DNA of 8,413 bases from an uncultured Paraburkholderia sp. (GCA_937917025.1 CALFSF010000152.1:1-8413); one strand, 5' to 3'. Numbered from the stretch's first letter, positions 1 to 6,753 are shown. The notes: generated from the sequence alone by a model not told the origin. Numbers and translations are program-made.

Positions 1-342
1 TTGCGACACGCGCAGCATGCTGCTGCGCCACCCCGCGATCACCGGCGAATCGAGCATCACGACGCCTTTCACCCATTGCGGCTTTTTCAGCGCGGCCATC
101 ATCGACAGATAGCCGCCGAGCGAATGGCCGACGAGCCACACCGGCCGCTCATAGCGCCGGCCGATGTCGGCGAGCAGTTCCTCGACGAGATGCGGCCAGT
201 CCCGCGTCACCGGAAAGCGCGCGTCGTGGCCGATGCGCTCGATAAAGCGCAGTTCGTAGTCGTCCGCGAGTTCGGCGAAGATCGTGCGATACGTCGATGC
301 GGGAAACCCGTTTGCGTGCGAGAAGTGGATGATGTCTTTCAA
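1..342 (-). CDS. Alpha/beta-fold hydrolase, N-terminal part (runs off left edge)
   Basis: The first 114 residues are visible, and the frame is still open at base 1. The protein begins LKDIIHFSHANGFPASTYR, the usual first strand and oxyanion-side HANGFPA loop of alpha/beta hydrolases. It then has VWLVGHSLGGYLSMMAAL, where GHSLGG (residues 72-77) is the nucleophile elbow with Ser74 as the likely catalytic serine. The acid and histidine of the triad would lie outside the window. The start is TTG: an in-frame TGA lies only 9 bases upstream, no other in-frame start precedes the elbow, and a good AGGAGA ribosome site sits 9 bases before the TTG. It lies 120 bases downstream of comEC on the same strand and may be the last gene of the lolC-lolD-tatD-comEC unit. 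The fold is clear. The substrate cannot be read; small esters or lipids are only a guess from the family. Confidence 0.88.
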   Translation of the reverse strand, partial: MKDIIHFSHANGFPASTYRTIFAELADDYELRFIERIGHDARFPVTRDWPHLVEELLADIGRRYERPVWLVGHSLGGYLSMMAALKKPQWVKGVVMLDSPVIAGWRSSMLRVSQ

Positions 343-351
343 GCGGCGTCA

Positions 352-357
352 TCTCCT
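352..357 (-). promoter_or_regulatory. Ribosome binding site deciding the TTG start of the hydrolase
   Basis: AGGAGA on the minus strand, 9 bases ahead of the TTG at 342-340. Its last A is the first base of an out-of-frame ATG (352-350), which opens only a 67-codon shadow frame. The hydrolase-like protein is read from the TTG. Confidence 0.7.
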
Positions 358-380
358 GTTTTTGCTTTTGCCGGGAAGCG

Positions 381-396
381 CGGCGGTTTGCCGCCG
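381..396. repeat. Short GC hairpin between comEC and the hydrolase gene
   Basis: A perfect 6-bp stem, CGGCGG with CCGCCG, closes a 4-base TTTG loop in the 120-base gap after comEC. No T-run follows on either strand, so it is unlikely to be an intrinsic terminator. It could slow or protect the transcript between comEC and the hydrolase gene, or be chance in GC-rich DNA. Confidence 0.3.
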
Positions 397-462
397 TCGC
401 TGCCCATGTTGATTGTGCTGCCCGTATAGCGCGTTTTCAGCGTTCCGGGAAAGAGCCGCCGG

Positions 463-2988
463 TCATCGATCCATCCAGTAGCGCCGGTGCGTGTCGCGAT
501 ACCGTTCGAGCGACAACGCCGACCCGGACGTTTCGATGCGCGCCGCGCCATCGGTATCGCTGCGGGTCAGTTCGATGTGGCGCGCCAGATACCGCGAAAA
601 GACGCCCGGATGCGGGTGGTGAAAACGGTTGCGATAGCCTACCTGAAATACCGCGACAAGCGGATCGACAGAGTCGAGGAACGGCTCGGTCGACGACGTC
701 TTGCTGCCATGATGCGGCACGACCAGCACGTCGGCGCGCAGCGCTTCGGGATCGCGTTGAAGCAGGACGCGCTCGACGGGCGCCTCGATATCGGCAGCCA
801 GCAACGCGGTGAACGACGGATGCGGCTCACGCGCCCGCTCCTCGAAACCGGCGCTGTCGACATCGGCGCCAGCGCCCGCCGCGCGCACGCGCAGCACGCA
901 GCAATGCGCGTTCGGCTTGCCCTGCAACGGCCCCGCATCCGGCCAGAGGACGGCGAAGTCGACGCCATCCCAGCGCCAGTGCTGGCCCGCCGCGCAGGGC
1001 ACGACGTCGGCGCGGACCTCGCGAGCCGCCGTCCACAACGGACTGGACGGTGCCAGCGCGGCTAGCAGCTGGCGCACCTCGATGCCTGCCAGCACCGCTG
1101 GCGCCCCGCCCGAGTGGTCCGAATCCGCGTGACTGATCATCAGCGTATCGAGCGCGTGTACGCCGTTCGCGTACAGATACGGCACGACCACCCGCTCGCC
1201 CGCATGCGTCGACTCCGGCCCGGGCCCGGCGTCGAAGAGCAACGTGTGATGCGCGGTTTCGATCAGGATCGACGAACCCTGCCCGATATCGAGCGCGGTG
1301 AGCCGGAACGCGCCGGACGGAGGCCCCGATGGCGGCGGCAACAGCAACGGAAGCCACGTCAACGGCGCGGCCCACCGTAACGGCCAGCCGCGCGGCGCGA
1401 GACACCATGCGACGCCGACCGCCGCCGCGGCCAGCGGCCACGCACCCGGCTGCGGAAGCCGCAGCAGCGCCCAGGGAAAACCGGCCATCGTCTGCATTCC
1501 GCCGACGAGCACATCGAGCAACGCATGCGCGCCGCGAAACGCCCACGCATCGAGCGGTCCAGGCAACGCGACGCCCGCGAGCACGGCCGGCGTCACGAGC
1601 ACGCTGACCCATGGAATGGCAAACGCATTGGCGAGTGGCCCGACGAGCGGAATCTGCGCAAACCAGTAAACCGTGAGCGGCGCGAGCGCGATCGTGACCG
1701 CGAACTGCACGTGAGCGCTGCTGACAAGCCGCTCCTTGACACTCGACAACCGTCGCAGACAGGCGTTACAAACCCGCGCGAGGCGCGTCGCATCCGGTTC
1801 GGGATCGCGCCGTTCGTGGTCGTGCATGCGCAACCTTCCGGACATCGCGAACAGGATTGCCGCGACCGCGCAGAACGAGAGCCAGAAGCCGGCGGACACG
1901 ACCGCCCACGGATCGAGCAGCAGCACGAGCCCGAGCGCCCAGGCCAGCACGAGCGAAGGCGCGAGGCTGCGCCCGCTGATCGTGGCCAGCGCAACCACGG
2001 CCAGCATCCACAGCGCCCGCTGCGCCGGCACGTTGAATCCCGCCAGCGCCGCGTGACACGCCGCGAACAGCGCGCCCGCGGCAAGCGAGATTTTCTGCGC
2101 CGGTATCCACAACGGCCAGTCGCGTCCGACGAAGCACGAGCGCCGCCACAGACCGCCGGCGAACCATGCCGCCAGCCCCGCGACGAAGCCGCTATGCAGT
2201 CCCGATATCGCCACCAGGTGGCTCGTGCCGGTGTTGCGCATCAGAAGCCAGTCGGCGGCGGTGACGGCGTCCTGCGCGCCGATCGCGAGCGCGATAACGA
2301 TGCCGCGATGCGGCGCGTCCGCCAGCGCCGCGTCGATTCGCGCGCGCACCGCGGCGCGCCAGCGGTCGATCGCCACGCCCGCGCCGCCGGCCGAACCGGC
2401 CAGTCGCCCCGCGGTCGTTGGTGCGGTGACATATCCCGTCGCGCGAATGTCACGCGCGAGCCGCGATGCTTCGGCATCCCGAACGCCGAAGTTCGCATTG
2501 CCGTGCACGCGCTTCAGACGCACCGTCAGCCGCCAGCGCGCACCTGCTTCAAGCGCGGGCGATGGCGTGCCTTCCGCGATCCATGACAGTTCTATCGTGC
2601 GTGGGAAGTGCGCGATATTCGCGTCGTTCGATTCGACGGCAAGGAGAAAGCGTGCGCCATGCGCATCCGCGACGGGCAGTCCCTTGATGTAGCCCTGCAC
2701 GACGATATTGCGGCCTTCCCATTCGACGGGAAGCGCGCGGGCGAGCCGCATCTCGGCACGCCACGCCGCATAGCCGAAGCCGGCGCACGCAGCCAGCAGC
2801 CACACCGCGCACCACACGATCGCGGGTCGAAAACGTAGCGAGCCGCCACGCGAACGCATGCCGGCGATACACGTAGCCGCACTGCCCGCCAGCAGCAGAA
2901 GCACCAGCCACACGCGCCCGTCAGGCAACACCGCCTGTTGCTGCAGCCACACCACGCCCAACGCGAATCCACACCACACCGCCCGCAT
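463..2988 (-). CDS. comEC: ComEC/Rec2-family DNA internalization channel
   Basis: ComEC is the inner-membrane protein that carries single-stranded DNA into the cytoplasm during natural transformation. From the chosen start the product has 841 residues, normal for the family. An N-terminal membrane segment is followed by a soluble OB-like DUF4131 region (about 80-205), which holds HGNANFGVRDAE and RATGYV. The polytopic Competence domain (about 230-485) contains the hallmark AISGLHSGF near 260. The C-terminal metallo-beta-lactamase-like domain (about 560-785) has DIGQGSS (567), SHADSDHSGG (619), VPHHGS (757) and RNRFHHPHP (787). The metal-ligand pattern HxDxDH is intact, fitting a nuclease role proposed for this domain. 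The frame is open to an ATG at 3066, but I prefer the ATG at 2986-2988: GGGGAGG precedes it, and MRAVWCGFALGVVWLQ looks like the usual family N terminus. It follows tatD by 87 bases. An unusually hydrophilic loop (about residues 386-425) separates two membrane blocks. Confidence 0.95.
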   Translation of the reverse strand: MRAVWCGFALGVVWLQQQAVLPDGRVWLVLLLLAGSAATCIAGMRSRGGSLRFRPAIVWCAVWLLAACAGFGYAAWRAEMRLARALPVEWEGRNIVVQGYIKGLPVADAHGARFLLAVESNDANIAHFPRTIELSWIAEGTPSPALEAGARWRLTVRLKRVHGNANFGVRDAEASRLARDIRATGYVTAPTTAGRLAGSAGGAGVAIDRWRAAVRARIDAALADAPHRGIVIALAIGAQDAVTAADWLLMRNTGTSHLVAISGLHSGFVAGLAAWFAGGLWRRSCFVGRDWPLWIPAQKISLAAGALFAACHAALAGFNVPAQRALWMLAVVALATISGRSLAPSLVLAWALGLVLLLDPWAVVSAGFWLSFCAVAAILFAMSGRLRMHDHERRDPEPDATRLARVCNACLRRLSSVKERLVSSAHVQFAVTIALAPLTVYWFAQIPLVGPLANAFAIPWVSVLVTPAVLAGVALPGPLDAWAFRGAHALLDVLVGGMQTMAGFPWALLRLPQPGAWPLAAAAVGVAWCLAPRGWPLRWAAPLTWLPLLLPPPSGPPSGAFRLTALDIGQGSSILIETAHHTLLFDAGPGPESTHAGERVVVPYLYANGVHALDTLMISHADSDHSGGAPAVLAGIEVRQLLAALAPSSPLWTAAREVRADVVPCAAGQHWRWDGVDFAVLWPDAGPLQGKPNAHCCVLRVRAAGAGADVDSAGFEERAREPHPSFTALLAADIEAPVERVLLQRDPEALRADVLVVPHHGSKTSSTEPFLDSVDPLVAVFQVGYRNRFHHPHPGVFSRYLARHIELTRSDTDGAARIETSGSALSLERYRDTHRRYWMDR

Positions 2989-2992
2989 GCGC

Positions 2993-2999
2993 CCTCCCC
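2993..2999 (-). promoter_or_regulatory. Ribosome binding site supporting the internal comEC start
   Basis: GGGGAGG lies 4 bases before the ATG at 2988-2986. The spacing is tight but usable. Neither upstream in-frame ATG (3066 or 3045) has a comparable purine-rich site, which is why the 841-residue form was chosen over the 867-residue one. Confidence 0.5.
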
Positions 3000-3075
3000 G
3001 ACTGACGCCGGACGCCTGCGGCAGACGCACTCGCGCCGGGCGCATGATCCGCCCGGCGGGAACCATCGGGGTTAA

Positions 3076-3864
3076 CTATGCAGAGGAAAGCGCGAGCCGC
3101 GGCAGCGCGGCGTGAGCGTTAGCCGTTGTGCCAAGTGCAAGCTCGGTTTCGCTGATGCCGCGCTGCTCGGCGAGGCTTCTTCCGATGCGCGGAATCTGGT
3201 CCGGCGTGTTGCGTTCCTTGTACAGCCAGGCGGGAGAAATATCGGGCGCATCGGTCTCGACGACGATCGCATCGAGCGGCAGCTGCTGCGCGAGCCGACG
3301 GATCTGCAACGCGCGTTCGAACGTCACGTTGCCGCCAAAGCCGAGATGCATGCCGTGATCGATGAACGCCTGCGCCTGCTGGAAGCTGCCATTGAACGCA
3401 TGCGCGATGCCGCGATGCACCGCATGCCGTCGCAGCCCTTTCAGCACCTGGTCCTGCGATTTGCGCACATGGCAGATCACCGGCAGGTCGAATTCACGCG
3501 CGAGCTTCAGCTGACCGGTGTAGAAGAACTGCTGACGTTCGTCGTCGAGGCCCGGAACGAAATAATCCAGACCAATTTCACCGAGGCCGACGAACAGCGG
3601 ATCATCGAGACTCGCTTCGATTTCCATCCGCAGCACATCGAGATCGGATTCCCGCGCGCCTGGCGTGAAGAGCGGATGAATGCCGAGCGCATACGCGCCG
3701 CCTTCGACGCGATGTGCGAGCTCACGCACCCTTGCGAAGTTCTCGCGCGCGACGCCCGGAATCACGATGCGCGACACGCCCGCCCGACGCGCCGCCGAAG
3801 CGACCGCGTCGCGGTCCGCGTCGAACTCCGACGCGTCGAGATGGCAGTGCGTGTCGATCCACAT
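3076..3864 (-). CDS. TatD-family metal-dependent hydrolase (YjjV-like)
   Basis: A complete 262-residue TatD-type TIM-barrel amidohydrolase, the usual length. All expected metal or catalytic positions are visible: DTHCHLD at the N terminus (His6, His8), GEIGLDY (Glu96), VICHVRKSQD (His132), GIAHAFNGS (His155) and VVETDAPDISP (Asp205). The segments HAFNGSFQQAQ and ETDAP followed by RNTPDQIPRI resemble the E. coli YjjV subgroup more than TatD itself. Family members have been described as DNases acting on DNA ends or damaged DNA and do not belong to the Tat export machine. The true substrate here is not known. The C terminus (ANAHAALPRLALSSA) is divergent from the usual NTxxLF ending. The ATG gives a first residue directly before the conserved WIDTHCH. 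Upstream ribosome-site similarity is weak (a GGGG tract). The gene sits between lolD (74 bases upstream) and comEC on the same strand. Confidence 0.92.
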   Translation of the reverse strand: MWIDTHCHLDASEFDADRDAVASAARRAGVSRIVIPGVARENFARVRELAHRVEGGAYALGIHPLFTPGARESDLDVLRMEIEASLDDPLFVGLGEIGLDYFVPGLDDERQQFFYTGQLKLAREFDLPVICHVRKSQDQVLKGLRRHAVHRGIAHAFNGSFQQAQAFIDHGMHLGFGGNVTFERALQIRRLAQQLPLDAIVVETDAPDISPAWLYKERNTPDQIPRIGRSLAEQRGISETELALGTTANAHAALPRLALSSA

Positions 3865-3921
3865 GCGCGTGCCCCGGTGGGTGACTCAGTGATCCAGCGG
3901 TTCAGTATTCCGGCGGTCATT

Positions 3922-3937
3922 GCCGCGGCGCCGCGGC
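3922..3937. repeat. 16-bp perfect GC palindrome between lolD and tatD
   Basis: GCCGCGGCGCCGCGGC is its own reverse complement and begins one base after the lolD stop codon. As RNA it could fold as a 6-bp stem with a GCGC loop. No T-run follows, so it is not a convincing terminator. It could act as a stabilising or processing hairpin between lolD and tatD. Chance is a real alternative in DNA this GC-rich. Confidence 0.4.
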
Positions 3938-3938
3938 G

Positions 3939-4688
3939 TCAGACAGGAACCGACGGCTCTTCGTACAGCACGCCGTCGCGCAGACGCATCGTCCGGTCGC
4001 AGCGAGCGGCGAGATCGGGATCGTGCGTGACGATCACGAAACTCGTTTCCATTGTCTGCGACAGTTCGAGCATCAGGTTGAACACGGTATCCGCGGTGCC
4101 GCCGTCGAGGTTGCCGGTGGGCTCGTCGGCGAGCACACACGCCGGTTTAGTGACGAGCGCGCGCGCGATCGCGACACGCTGGCGCTCGCCGCCCGACAGC
4201 TCGCCCGGACGATGCTTCGCCCGATGCGCCATGCCGACGCGCTCCAGCACCGCAAGCGCTTCGTGCCGCGCGGCCTCGGTCGTCATGCGGCGGATGCGCA
4301 ACGGCATCGCGACGTTATCGAGCGCCGAAAACTCCGGCAGCAGATGGTGAAACTGATACACGAAACCAAGCGCGCGATTGCGCAGGTCGTTGCGTTCGCG
4401 CTCGGAGAGCTTCGTGAACGGCTTGCCCATCACGGACACATGGCCGGCCGTCGGATCGTCGAGGCCGCCCAGCACATGCAGCAGCGTGCTCTTGCCCGAA
4501 CCGGACGCGCCGACGATCGCGAGCTTCTCACCGCGACGCACCGAAAGCTGCGTGTTGTTCAGCACCTGAACGTTGAGGCCGCCCTGCACGAAGGCCTTCG
4601 AGATGCCGGACGCTTCCAGCACGTAGGGATACGGCGCGCTTTCGCCGGACATATCGGACATCACCTGGGAGACGGGACGATCATTCAT
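3939..4688 (-). CDS. lolD: Lipoprotein-releasing system ATP-binding protein LolD
   Basis: LolD is the cytoplasmic ATPase of the Lol transporter, which extracts outer-membrane lipoproteins from the inner membrane and passes them to LolA. The 249-residue protein has every ABC ATPase motif: Walker A GASGSGKST (60-68), Q-loop at Gln112 in FVYQFHHLLPEFSALDNV (a stretch characteristic of LolD), signature LSGGERQR (164-171), Walker B VLADEPTGNLD (185-195) and H-loop VTHD with His222. The first 20 or so residues (SQVMSDMSGESAPYPY) are a variable tail typical of beta-proteobacterial members. The ATG overlaps the last 8 bases of lolC (ATGAATGA), and GGAGG stands 9 bases upstream inside lolC. This implies translational coupling and matched production of permease and ATPase. 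Confidence 0.97.
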   Translation of the reverse strand: MNDRPVSQVMSDMSGESAPYPYVLEASGISKAFVQGGLNVQVLNNTQLSVRRGEKLAIVGASGSGKSTLLHVLGGLDDPTAGHVSVMGKPFTKLSERERNDLRNRALGFVYQFHHLLPEFSALDNVAMPLRIRRMTTEAARHEALAVLERVGMAHRAKHRPGELSGGERQRVAIARALVTKPACVLADEPTGNLDGGTADTVFNLMLELSQTMETSFVIVTHDPDLAARCDRTMRLRDGVLYEEPSVPV

Positions 4689-5934
4689 AACGCAGCGCCT
4701 CCGCCGGACGGACCTTCGCGCCGCGCCAGCTCGGATAGAGCGTCGCCAGCGCCGACAGCACGAACGCGATCAGGCCGATGCGGACCACGTCGCCGGGCAC
4801 CAGTTCGGACGGCAGCTCGCTGATGAAATATACCGACGGCGGCAGGAACTGCACGCCGAACGCATGTTCGATCATCGGCACGAGCCACGGAATGCTCCAC
4901 GCGATCAGGCAGCCGAGCGCGACGCCCGTCGCCGTGCCGATGAAGCCGATCGTCACGCCCTGCACGACGAAGATCTTCATGATCGAGCCGGGCTGCGCGC
5001 CGAGCGTGCGCAGGATCGCGATGTCGGCCTGCTTGTTGGTCACCGTCATCACGAGCGACGACACCAGATTGAACGCCGCGACCGCGATGATCAGCGTGAG
5101 GATGATGAACATCATGCGTTTTTCGATCTGCACGGCGGAGAACCAGGTCTTGTTCTGCTGCGTCCAGTCGCGGATATACAGGTCGCCGGAGAGCGTGCGC
5201 GCGAGTTCATGCGCGACCTGCGGCGCGCGCTGCATGTCTTTCAGGCGCAGGCGCACGCCCGTCGGCGCGGGTAGCCGGAACAGCACCTGCGCATCGCGGA
5301 TGTTGATGAGCGCGAGCGTGCTGTCGTATTCGTAGTGCCCCGACTCGAACACGCCGACCACCGTGAACTGCTTCAGCCGCGGCAGCATGCCGGCCGGCGT
5401 GATGGTGCCTTCGGGCGCGACGAGCGTGATCTTGTCGCCGGTCCGCACGCCGAGGTTGGTTGCGAGATCGGCGCCCAGCACGATGCCGAAGTCGCCGGGC
5501 ACCAGATCCGTCAGCTTGCCGGCGCGCATGTCCTTGCCGATGTCCGACACTTCCGGTTCGAGCGTCGGCTCCACGCCGCGCAGCGCGACGCCGCTCACGG
5601 CGTCCTGGCGCGTCAGTAGCGCCTGCGCCTCGACGTAGGGCGCGGCGCCGATCACTTCCTTGTTGCGCCGCGCTTCTTTCGCGGTCAACTGCCAGTCGGG
5701 CATCGAGCCGGTCGGCGAAAAGATTTCGACGTGCGCGAGTACCGACAGCATGCGGTCGCGCACTTCCTTCTGGAAGCCGTTCATCACCGACAGCACGACG
5801 ATCAGCGCCGCGACGCCGAGCGCGATGCCCGACATCGATACGAGCGCGATGAACGAGATGAAGCCGTTGCCGGTCGTGCGTTTGCCGGCGCGCGTGTAGC
5901 GCCAGCCAATCTGCCACTCGTAGGGAAATTTCAA
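4681..5934 (-). CDS. lolC: Lipoprotein-releasing system permease, LolC/LolE family (single, LolF-like)
   Basis: The transmembrane subunit of the Lol lipoprotein-release transporter; 417 residues, standard length. The MacB/LolC topology is visible: a first membrane helix at about 25-50 (SMSGIALGVAALIVVLSVMN), a large periplasmic domain (about 52-270), then three helices near 274-298, 320-352 and 383-402, ending in PSWRGAKVRPAEALRYE. The stretch TPAGMLPRLKQF (179-190) matches the position and style of the LolC hook that binds LolA. Only one LolC/E-type gene is present here, so the working transporter is probably a homodimer of this protein with two LolD, as proposed for LolF-type systems. That is inference; a second copy elsewhere is not excluded. 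The start is TTG at 5934-5932, with AAGGA 5 bases upstream and MKFPYEWQIGWRYTRAG as the expected N terminus. It is the promoter-proximal gene of the leftward unit. Confidence 0.96.
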   Translation of the reverse strand: MKFPYEWQIGWRYTRAGKRTTGNGFISFIALVSMSGIALGVAALIVVLSVMNGFQKEVRDRMLSVLAHVEIFSPTGSMPDWQLTAKEARRNKEVIGAAPYVEAQALLTRQDAVSGVALRGVEPTLEPEVSDIGKDMRAGKLTDLVPGDFGIVLGADLATNLGVRTGDKITLVAPEGTITPAGMLPRLKQFTVVGVFESGHYEYDSTLALINIRDAQVLFRLPAPTGVRLRLKDMQRAPQVAHELARTLSGDLYIRDWTQQNKTWFSAVQIEKRMMFIILTLIIAVAAFNLVSSLVMTVTNKQADIAILRTLGAQPGSIMKIFVVQGVTIGFIGTATGVALGCLIAWSIPWLVPMIEHAFGVQFLPPSVYFISELPSELVPGDVVRIGLIAFVLSALATLYPSWRGAKVRPAEALRYE

Positions 5935-6214
5935 GCGAATCCTTTTCTGTGTTGCTTCGACTTCTTTTCAGCGTGTGCTGGCAATGCAGCCGCTTCAGTC
6001 GCTACGGCCCGATGCCGTGAACATTGGGTCCCGGCCACCGCCTTTTGGTTCCGCCAGGTGGTCCGCCGGCTGCTTTTTGCCATGCTGGCCTGTTCAGCCG
6101 CTCATCGGGCAGTCAGTTAACCGCGAAGTTTGCCATACATTCCGCAGCAACTCCGCGAAGGCGAGTCCAGAACGGACCAGGAGGAAGAGGTTTGTCGCGT
6201 CACGGAACATCCAC
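5935..6214. other. Non-coding stretch upstream of lolC
   Basis: About 280 bases between the lolC start and the hicB terminator. No convincing protein frame is seen on either strand. The plus-strand frames here have no family-like motifs or ribosome sites. The lolC promoter must lie here or be supplied by read-through. I looked for paired -35 and -10 boxes on the minus strand and found only weak candidates, so none is called. An 8-bp inverted repeat (6007-6014 with 6103-6110, GCCCGATG and CATCGGGC) is far apart and probably chance. Part of this region would be the lolC leader. Confidence 0.5.
5940..5944 (-). promoter_or_regulatory. Ribosome binding site deciding the TTG start of lolC
   Basis: AAGGA on the minus strand, 5 bases before the TTG. 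No in-frame ATG or GTG gives a better N terminus, and the protein family begins at this point. Confidence 0.65.
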
Positions 6215-6248
6215 GAGAAAAGAAGGCCTGCCGGACAGGCAGGCCTTC
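6215..6248 (-). terminator. Intrinsic terminator after hicB
   Basis: Reading leftwards, a perfect 11-bp stem (arms 6222-6232 and 6238-6248, GAAGGCCTGCC with its complement) closes a 5-base loop. It is followed at once by TTTTCTC on the minus strand. It begins 35 bases after the hicB stop codon. It should end hicB transcription and insulate lolC. On the plus strand the following bases (GATATTTCC) are a poor T-run, so bidirectional action is doubtful. Confidence 0.85.
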
Positions 6249-6283
6249 GATATTTCCAGCTATTGCAGCTCCCTCAGGGCCGA

Positions 6284-6685
6284 TCAGCCATGTGCCAGCA
6301 TCTCCAGGGCGGCACGCGCCAGAAAACCGCTCCGGGTTTCGTGTCGGGCCTCGACGTAAGCGTCGATCTTGTGCAAAACAAAGCGCGGAAGACTGACGTT
6401 GATTCGTTCGGGCTTTGAATCAAGCCGGGACAGGTCAACATCCACCAGCGCCCAGATTGCGCCAGCATACTCAGGCTTTCCAGCCAGATCTTCCACGGTG
6501 GAACACGTGAAACCGACATCCTCGCCTAGCTCGACCAGCGTCGAAACATGGCCGACGATCGCCTCTTTCGCGTTTCTGATTGCGTCATCGATGGTGCCGC
6601 CCCAGGAGTGGACGCCCGGAATATCCGGAATGGTCACGCCGTAGACGCGCCCATCATCCTTATGGACAGCGATGGGAAAATCCAT
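6284..6685 (-). CDS. hicB: HicB-family antitoxin or regulator, no hicA adjacent
   Basis: A 133-residue two-domain HicB. The N-terminal half (MDFPIAVHKDDGRVYGVTIP, then DIPGVHSWGGTIDDAIRNAKEA) is the HicB-like degenerate RNase H fold, which in known pairs covers the HicA toxin. The C-terminal part (about 92-131) is a ribbon-helix-helix DNA-binding domain: strand RINVSLP, then helices RFVLHKIDAYVEARHE and RSGFLARAALEML. HicB proteins neutralise HicA, an mRNA interferase, and repress their own promoter. Here neither the 199 bases upstream nor the 349 bases downstream encodes anything HicA-like, so this is a solitary copy. The frame is open up to 6826, but the ATG at 6685-6683 has GGAGAGG 7 bases upstream and starts exactly at the family N terminus. 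Base composition is less GC-rich than the neighbours (36 of 60 at 6481-6540, by hand). This and its position between conserved genes suggest acquisition by transfer. It appears intact, with no frameshift. Confidence 0.93.
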   Translation of the reverse strand: MDFPIAVHKDDGRVYGVTIPDIPGVHSWGGTIDDAIRNAKEAIVGHVSTLVELGEDVGFTCSTVEDLAGKPEYAGAIWALVDVDLSRLDSKPERINVSLPRFVLHKIDAYVEARHETRSGFLARAALEMLAHG

Positions 6686-6692
6686 TTTTGAT

Positions 6693-6699
6693 CCTCTCC
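6693..6699 (-). promoter_or_regulatory. Ribosome binding site deciding the hicB start
   Basis: GGAGAGG ends 7 bases before the ATG at 6685-6683. The in-frame extension upstream would run through the promoter and operator repeats and has no family resemblance, so it is not coding. Confidence 0.75.
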
Positions 6700-6724
6700 A
6701 CGAATTGCAAATGCATCCAGGGCT

Positions 6725-6736
6725 GGTGAATTCACC
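6725..6736. repeat. 12-bp perfect palindrome in the hicB leader
   Basis: GGTGAATTCACC is fully self-complementary. It lies in the predicted 5' untranslated leader of hicB, 18 bases downstream of the inferred transcription start and 39 bases before the ATG. It could be a protein-binding site or a small RNA fold. It does not resemble the GTGTAT-type repeats of the promoter. Confidence 0.4.
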
Positions 6737-6753
6737 CGGCCTTCGGACGCCTT

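Noticed and set aside
381..396. Intrinsic terminator after comEC
   Set aside because: The hairpin is only 6 bp and lacks a T-run on either strand.
343..462. Separate promoter for the alpha/beta hydrolase (TATACG near 424-429 on the minus strand)
   Set aside because: The -10 match is partial and no acceptable -35 lies 16-18 bases upstream.
1525..2586. Long plus-strand frame of 353 codons opposite comEC
   Set aside because: It is very rich in Arg, Pro, Gln and Glu with no family-like motifs and lies wholly antisense to the well-supported comEC. Long shadow frames are expected in GC-rich DNA.
2989..3066. Longer comEC form starting at 3066 (867 residues)
   Set aside because: No ribosome site precedes the ATG at 3066 or 3045, and the extra residues (VPAGRIMRPARVRLPQASG) are not membrane-like as a family N terminus would be. 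It remains possible.
3112..4350. Plus-strand frame of 412 codons opposite tatD and lolD
   Set aside because: Both genes on the other strand have complete catalytic motif sets. This frame crosses from one to the other with no recognisable domain or ribosome site.
4023..4823. Plus-strand frame of 266 codons opposite lolD and the end of lolC
   Set aside because: Antisense shadow of lolD; histidine- and arginine-rich, with no motifs.
6007..6110. Distant inverted repeat GCCCGATG / CATCGGGC
   Set aside because: Arms of only 8 bp separated by 88 bases are expected by chance, and no transposase or boundary is associated.
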